Assembly (NCBI RefSeq): GCF_007995085.1
Contig: NZ_VOQS01000003.1
Location: 1,116,001 to 1,180,000, forward strand
DNA length: 64,000 bases
Origin: Paraburkholderia azotifigens
GTDB lineage: Bacteria; Pseudomonadota; Gammaproteobacteria; Burkholderiales; Burkholderiaceae
Direction of reading: 5' to 3'
Both the position numbers and the translations under genes were made by a program. Below the pieces are notes generated by a model. That model ran no database searches and was not told where the DNA came from. It worked only from the letters and a program-made list of their open reading frames with translations. Shown here in pieces: positions 61,087 to 64,000 of the stretch (its first letter is position 1; each line of letters begins with the position of its first letter).

Positions 61087-61671
61087 TCAAACCTTGCCGC
61101 CGATGGGCGCGGCTTCGACTTCGAAGGTGTCGCCTGTTTCGAAGAACGTGCTGCCCGCGACGTAATGGCAGGTGCGCATGTCGTGATCGTCGCCGAAGTG
61201 CCAGCGGTTATCGGAGTAGACGCGGCTGTCCGCATAGCACGCCACCACTTCGGCAAGGATCAAGTCGTGCCGCTGGGCGTCGTCGGGAATCACCTTGCAT
61301 TCGAACCACGCGACGCAGCCTTCCAGCATCGGCACGCCGATCTTTTCGGCGGCGAACGTTTCCAGTTGAAGCGCGGCGATCTTGTCGATCTCGATGCCCG
61401 CGTTCGAGCCGACCGCGAGCGTGTGGCGGGCGAAGCCGCGCGTCGGCAGTTGCAGGCCGAACACGCCGCTTGCCTCGACGAGTTGCCGCGTCAGCGTCTT
61501 CGCGTCGATCACGACGACGAGCTTGGGCGGCACGAAGTCCAATGGCATGGCCCACGATGCCGCCATCACGTTCGAGCGTCCGTCGTGCGCACTCGTGATC
61601 AACGTGACGGGACCGTGGTTCAGAAGGCGCGTGGCGCGCGCCAGATCGACGGGTTGCCGGAATGCTTGCAT
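61087..61671 (-). CDS. Flavin reductase-like (FMN-binding split-barrel) protein
   Basis: FMN-binding protein of 194 residues starting MQAFRQPVDLARATRLLNHG. Split-barrel features: PVTLITSAHDGRSNVMAASW, AMPLDFVPPKLVVVIDAKTL, FGLQLPTRGFARHTLAVGSN and VAWFECKVIPDDAQRHDLIL. Belongs to the DIM6/NTAB flavin-reductase group that supplies reduced FMN or acts as a nitroreductase-like partner. The upstream frame is open but without a better site. Convergent with the AraC gene. Confidence 0.9.
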   Translation of the reverse strand: MQAFRQPVDLARATRLLNHGPVTLITSAHDGRSNVMAASWAMPLDFVPPKLVVVIDAKTLTRQLVEASGVFGLQLPTRGFARHTLAVGSNAGIEIDKIAALQLETFAAEKIGVPMLEGCVAWFECKVIPDDAQRHDLILAEVVACYADSRVYSDNRWHFGDDHDMRTCHYVAGSTFFETGDTFEVEAAPIGGKV

Positions 61672-61830
61672 GAGAGACCTTCGCGATATCGATCGCTGCA
61701 TTCTAGCGAAGCGCAATGAATCGCGAATTCGACCTGCCTGCCCGTCGATCGCACGCGAAGCGGCTTGAAAAAGGCAAAAAAACGGCGGCGCTCATGCGCC
61801 GCCCGCAGATCCGCATGGATGGATGCGAAG

Positions 61831-62157
61831 TCAGTGCGTAGTGGGTGGCTTGCCGTGCGTGGCGTCGAGCGGCTTGTGCGCTTCGCCGTTCGCGCCCGGG
61901 AAGAATGCATTCCATGCAGCACGCACACCTTCGGCCGCCGTGGCTTCGGCGTCGATTGTTTCCGGTTCCTCCACGCGGGCGGGATCTTCGCTCAATCCGC
62001 GCCAGTGGGTAAACACGAGGAGCGGCCTTTCGGTCCATCCGCCCTCCAGATATTTGGCGAACGCCGTCTCTCCGCTGACCAGCTGGACTTCGTACCACCC
62101 GTCTCGCACGGGCGCATAGTCGTCCAGCGGGAACCATGCGGTCGCTTCGATTTCCAT
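61831..62157 (-). CDS. Conserved hypothetical protein
   Basis: Protein of 108 residues, acidic and Trp-rich, not recognised beyond a hypothetical family of Burkholderiaceae. The N-terminal half looks folded (MEIEATAWFPLDDYAPVRDG, WYEVQLVSGETAFAKYLEGG, WTERPLLVFTHWRGLSEDP). The C-terminal tail is low in order (GEAHKPLDATHGKPPTTH). ATG 62157 has GGAGA 9 bp upstream, so the longer open frame is not used. No signal peptide or membrane segment. Confidence 0.65.
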   Translation of the reverse strand: MEIEATAWFPLDDYAPVRDGWYEVQLVSGETAFAKYLEGGWTERPLLVFTHWRGLSEDPARVEEPETIDAEATAAEGVRAAWNAFFPGANGEAHKPLDATHGKPPTTH

Positions 62158-62406
62158 AGTGCCGTCTCCTGATGTGGAAGTGACTCGTAGGAAGGCATTG
62201 TTCATGCCCCACGGGCGGGCACGCCCGTTAACGGCGTCGCAGTTCACGTGGTTCGCGACTTGCAGAGCGAATGAAGCCAGAAAAACCGATGCACTTTTGA
62301 CCACGACGCCATCGTCAGATTTACACATCTCGCCCGTCGCCGTAAAGCCCGCCAACATATTCGGATTTGTCGAACGTTTACGCGATCAACGTTCGATGCT
62401 TCGAAA

Positions 62407-63621
62407 TCACGCCCTGGTGCCCAGATTGAAGGCGCCGCGATCGAATGCTTCGCAATAAGCCTTCCAGTCGCTGACGACCTGCGCTTCGCATTGCGTCGCC
62501 AGATCGATCAGCGCCAGTTGCCACTTGCTGTCTTCGCCGAAGGCGATCAGGTCGTCGGCGATAGCGGACGTCTGCCGTCCGCTGCTGCGGAAATGCGCCC
62601 ACGCGACCAGTTCGGCCATATTGCGCACGACGGATTCGAGCCGCGGCAGCTTGCCGTTCCAGTTGTCCAGCGCGACGCGGTCTTCTGAAGGCTGCAGCCC
62701 GCGCAGCACATACGGACGCTGCTCGAATTCGACGGCACGCAGGAACGCTTGCGAGACGACCTGATCGCGCTGCTGGATTTCGACGACACGTTCCGCTTCG
62801 CTATGCCATTTGGGCTGCTTTGTTCCGACATTCGGCCCGGTCGCCGACGGCAACGCCAGCTTCATGTCGAGCAGGTAATTGCCGTCCGGCGAGCCCTTTC
62901 CCTCAACGAGAATCACATAGCGGTCGACGCCCAGGCTGCCTGTGCCTGCAATCCGGCGCGCCACGTCGATGATCTCGTAGAACTGCGGATTCGGTTCGCG
63001 CTTCGAGAAGTCGTTCATGAACGCGACGACCTTGGCGCGCGTCTCGTGGGTCACGGGGAGCGCCTTCTTGCCGTCGACGCGCAGCGTGCGCTTCTTGCCC
63101 TTCGGTTCGGTGCGGCGGTTCAGGTGATCGACACGCGAGCGCTGATGCAACGCGGCAAACAGTTCGCCGACCATGCCTTCCGCCGTCTCCTCCTCGATCC
63201 AGCGCGCCTTGCCGAAGCGCAGCGCGGCCGCGTAGGAACCGGTGGCCGTGTGGCATAGCGCGAGGGCTTCGGCGCGGCTGAGCTTGAGGTCGTCGGCGGC
63301 CACCAGCACGCTCGACAGCAGACGGATCATTTCGTACAGGCACGGCGCAAGGCAGGCCTCGTCGAAATCGTTGATGTCGAAGTAGATGAGCCGGTTGTCG
63401 CCCTTGTAGCTGCCGAAATTCTCGAGATGCATATCGCCGCAAATCCAGGCGCGCGGCGAATTGTCCAGCACCGTGCCTCTGGACAGGCGCTTGTAGAACA
63501 GATGGCACGTGCCGCGCAAAAACACGAACGGCGACGTGCGCATGCGAGCGTACTTCATCGCGAGGCGCTCGGAATCCCGGCCTGCATTGAATCGGGCGAT
63601 TTCATCGGCGACATCGAGCAT
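62407..63621 (-). CDS. DUF2252 family protein
   Basis: Protein of 404 residues with a kinase-like (aminoglycoside phosphotransferase-type) fold. Family motifs: FVFLRGTCHLFYKRL, AWICGDMHLENFGSYKGDN (HxxN-like active-site loop), LIYFDINDFDEACLAPCLYE (DFD-like), RIAGTGSLGVDRYVILVEGK and VLRGLQPSEDRV. The catalytic pattern GDMHLEN...DINDFDE suggests phosphotransfer, but no substrate is known. Start ATG 63621 follows AGAGG. The 250-bp gap beyond its stop (62158-62406) holds nothing I can identify. Confidence 0.9.
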   Translation of the reverse strand: MLDVADEIARFNAGRDSERLAMKYARMRTSPFVFLRGTCHLFYKRLSRGTVLDNSPRAWICGDMHLENFGSYKGDNRLIYFDINDFDEACLAPCLYEMIRLLSSVLVAADDLKLSRAEALALCHTATGSYAAALRFGKARWIEEETAEGMVGELFAALHQRSRVDHLNRRTEPKGKKRTLRVDGKKALPVTHETRAKVVAFMNDFSKREPNPQFYEIIDVARRIAGTGSLGVDRYVILVEGKGSPDGNYLLDMKLALPSATGPNVGTKQPKWHSEAERVVEIQQRDQVVSQAFLRAVEFEQRPYVLRGLQPSEDRVALDNWNGKLPRLESVVRNMAELVAWAHFRSSGRQTSAIADDLIAFGEDSKWQLALIDLATQCEAQVVSDWKAYCEAFDRGAFNLGTRA

Positions 63622-63845
63622 GGAAACCTCTAAGAAATGGCGTGCGATCAGAAGCATTCTGTATCGACAGCCTTTCAGTTTCAAACGTTCGCAAGCCATG
63701 CGCCACGATTCGTGCAGGTCTTTGTCACGCGCGCCGAAGCTGGCTCCATCGAATCGCGCTCGCCTGGTTCTTACGGACGCACTGCGTTTGCCGTATCTTG
63801 CCCGCTTGGCATACTTCAACATCGCGCTTGCAACGGGAGAACGAC

Positions 63846-64000
63846 GTGGGGCAACGAGTCAACGAATATGGACAGCCGGTCGGCGAACCCATGCCGCAAT
63901 GGCAACCGGCACAGGCACCCGGCGATCAGCCGATGACGGGCCAGTACTGCCGGCTGGAAAGGGTCGATGTCGAACGCCACGCTGACGATCTGTACGACGC
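63846..64000 (+). CDS. GNAT-family N-acetyltransferase (N-terminus only)
   Basis: The first 51 codons are present before the window ends. GTG start with GGGAG 6 bp upstream; protein begins GQRVNEYGQPVGEPMPQWQP and continues MTGQYCRLERVDVERHADDL. This is the usual leader of RimJ/RimL-type acetyltransferases, in which the NEYGQP.G.P.P.W tract precedes the GNAT domain. Divergent from the DUF2252 gene. Confidence 0.8.
   Translation, partial: MGQRVNEYGQPVGEPMPQWQPAQAPGDQPMTGQYCRLERVDVERHADDLYD

Noticed and set aside
1..64000. CRISPR arrays, tRNA and rRNA genes
   Set aside because: I looked for regularly spaced short repeats and for tRNA arms and saw none; a dedicated scan (tRNAscan-SE, CRISPR finder) would be decisive.

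Overview
The window is GC-rich (roughly 62-65%) and gene-dense. Short intergenic gaps, many ATGA stop/start overlaps, and families such as an ornibactin/malleobactin-type siderophore locus and a 2-aminobenzoyl-CoA pathway point to a Burkholderiaceae genome, most likely Paraburkholderia or Caballeronia. I see no rRNA, tRNA, CRISPR array or replication origin. The content is mostly catabolic and transport modules, each with its own regulator, as on a secondary chromosome or megaplasmid; a large KfrA-like protein fits that but does not prove it.

Layout. 1-4.7 kb (minus): start of a siderophore operon in the order orbS-orbH-orbG-orbC-orbD (ECF sigma, MbtH-like, TauD-like hydroxylase, ATPase, double-length permease cut by the window edge). 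It has a Fur/sigma70 promoter, a PvdS/OrbS-type promoter inside the 3' end of orbS, and a broken phosphopantetheinyl-transferase-like gene upstream. 4.7-11.1 kb: catabolic unit of FAD monooxygenase, DUF2783 protein, MBL-fold hydrolase and MFS transporter, divergent from two tandem IclR regulators. 11.1-13.05 kb: two inverted copies of a long intergenic repeat between convergent genes, one split by an IS5-family element whose exact ends (11250-12424, target duplication TAAG) can be read. 13.05-19.3 kb: CUT1 sugar ABC transporter, SDR and RpiR regulator, in two divergent operons. 19.4-25.5 kb: AhpD-like protein, dienelactone hydrolase, YoaK-type membrane protein, glycine-zipper protein, methyltransferase, ArsR/SRPBCC pair, orphan histidine kinase.

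25.6-33.2 kb: a CoA-dependent acid-degradation regulon (fused double CoA-transferase, LysR, crotonase, SDR, MHS transporter, thiolase). Three of its promoters share one LysR-type site at identical spacing. 33.2-34.7 kb: LysR/VOC divergent pair. 34.7-42.2 kb: LacI regulator divergent from a TRAP transporter (DctP, fused DctQM) and a translationally coupled trio of VOC protein, RuBisCO-like protein and DUF1537 sugar-acid kinase; this resembles the lower D-apionate/3-oxo-isoapionate route but lacks its known isomerase and is the best candidate here for an undescribed pathway. 42.2-45.6 kb: 1111-aa KfrA-like coiled-coil protein with about nine internal repeats.

45.8-55.4 kb: aerobic 2-aminobenzoate (anthranilate) degradation via CoA thioesters: bifunctional monooxygenase/reductase, SDR, MarR, crotonase, acyl-CoA dehydrogenase, thioesterase, RidA-like protein, CoA ligase, and a dienelactone hydrolase fused to a SnoaL-like domain. 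55.4-64 kb: remnants of two truncated genes, an alpha/beta hydrolase with a MerR-type promoter and convergent MerR, a GST, a DHA2 MFS pump with SnoaL-like partner and an AraC/GyrI regulator, a flavin reductase, a small conserved protein, a DUF2252 protein and the start of a GNAT acetyltransferase.
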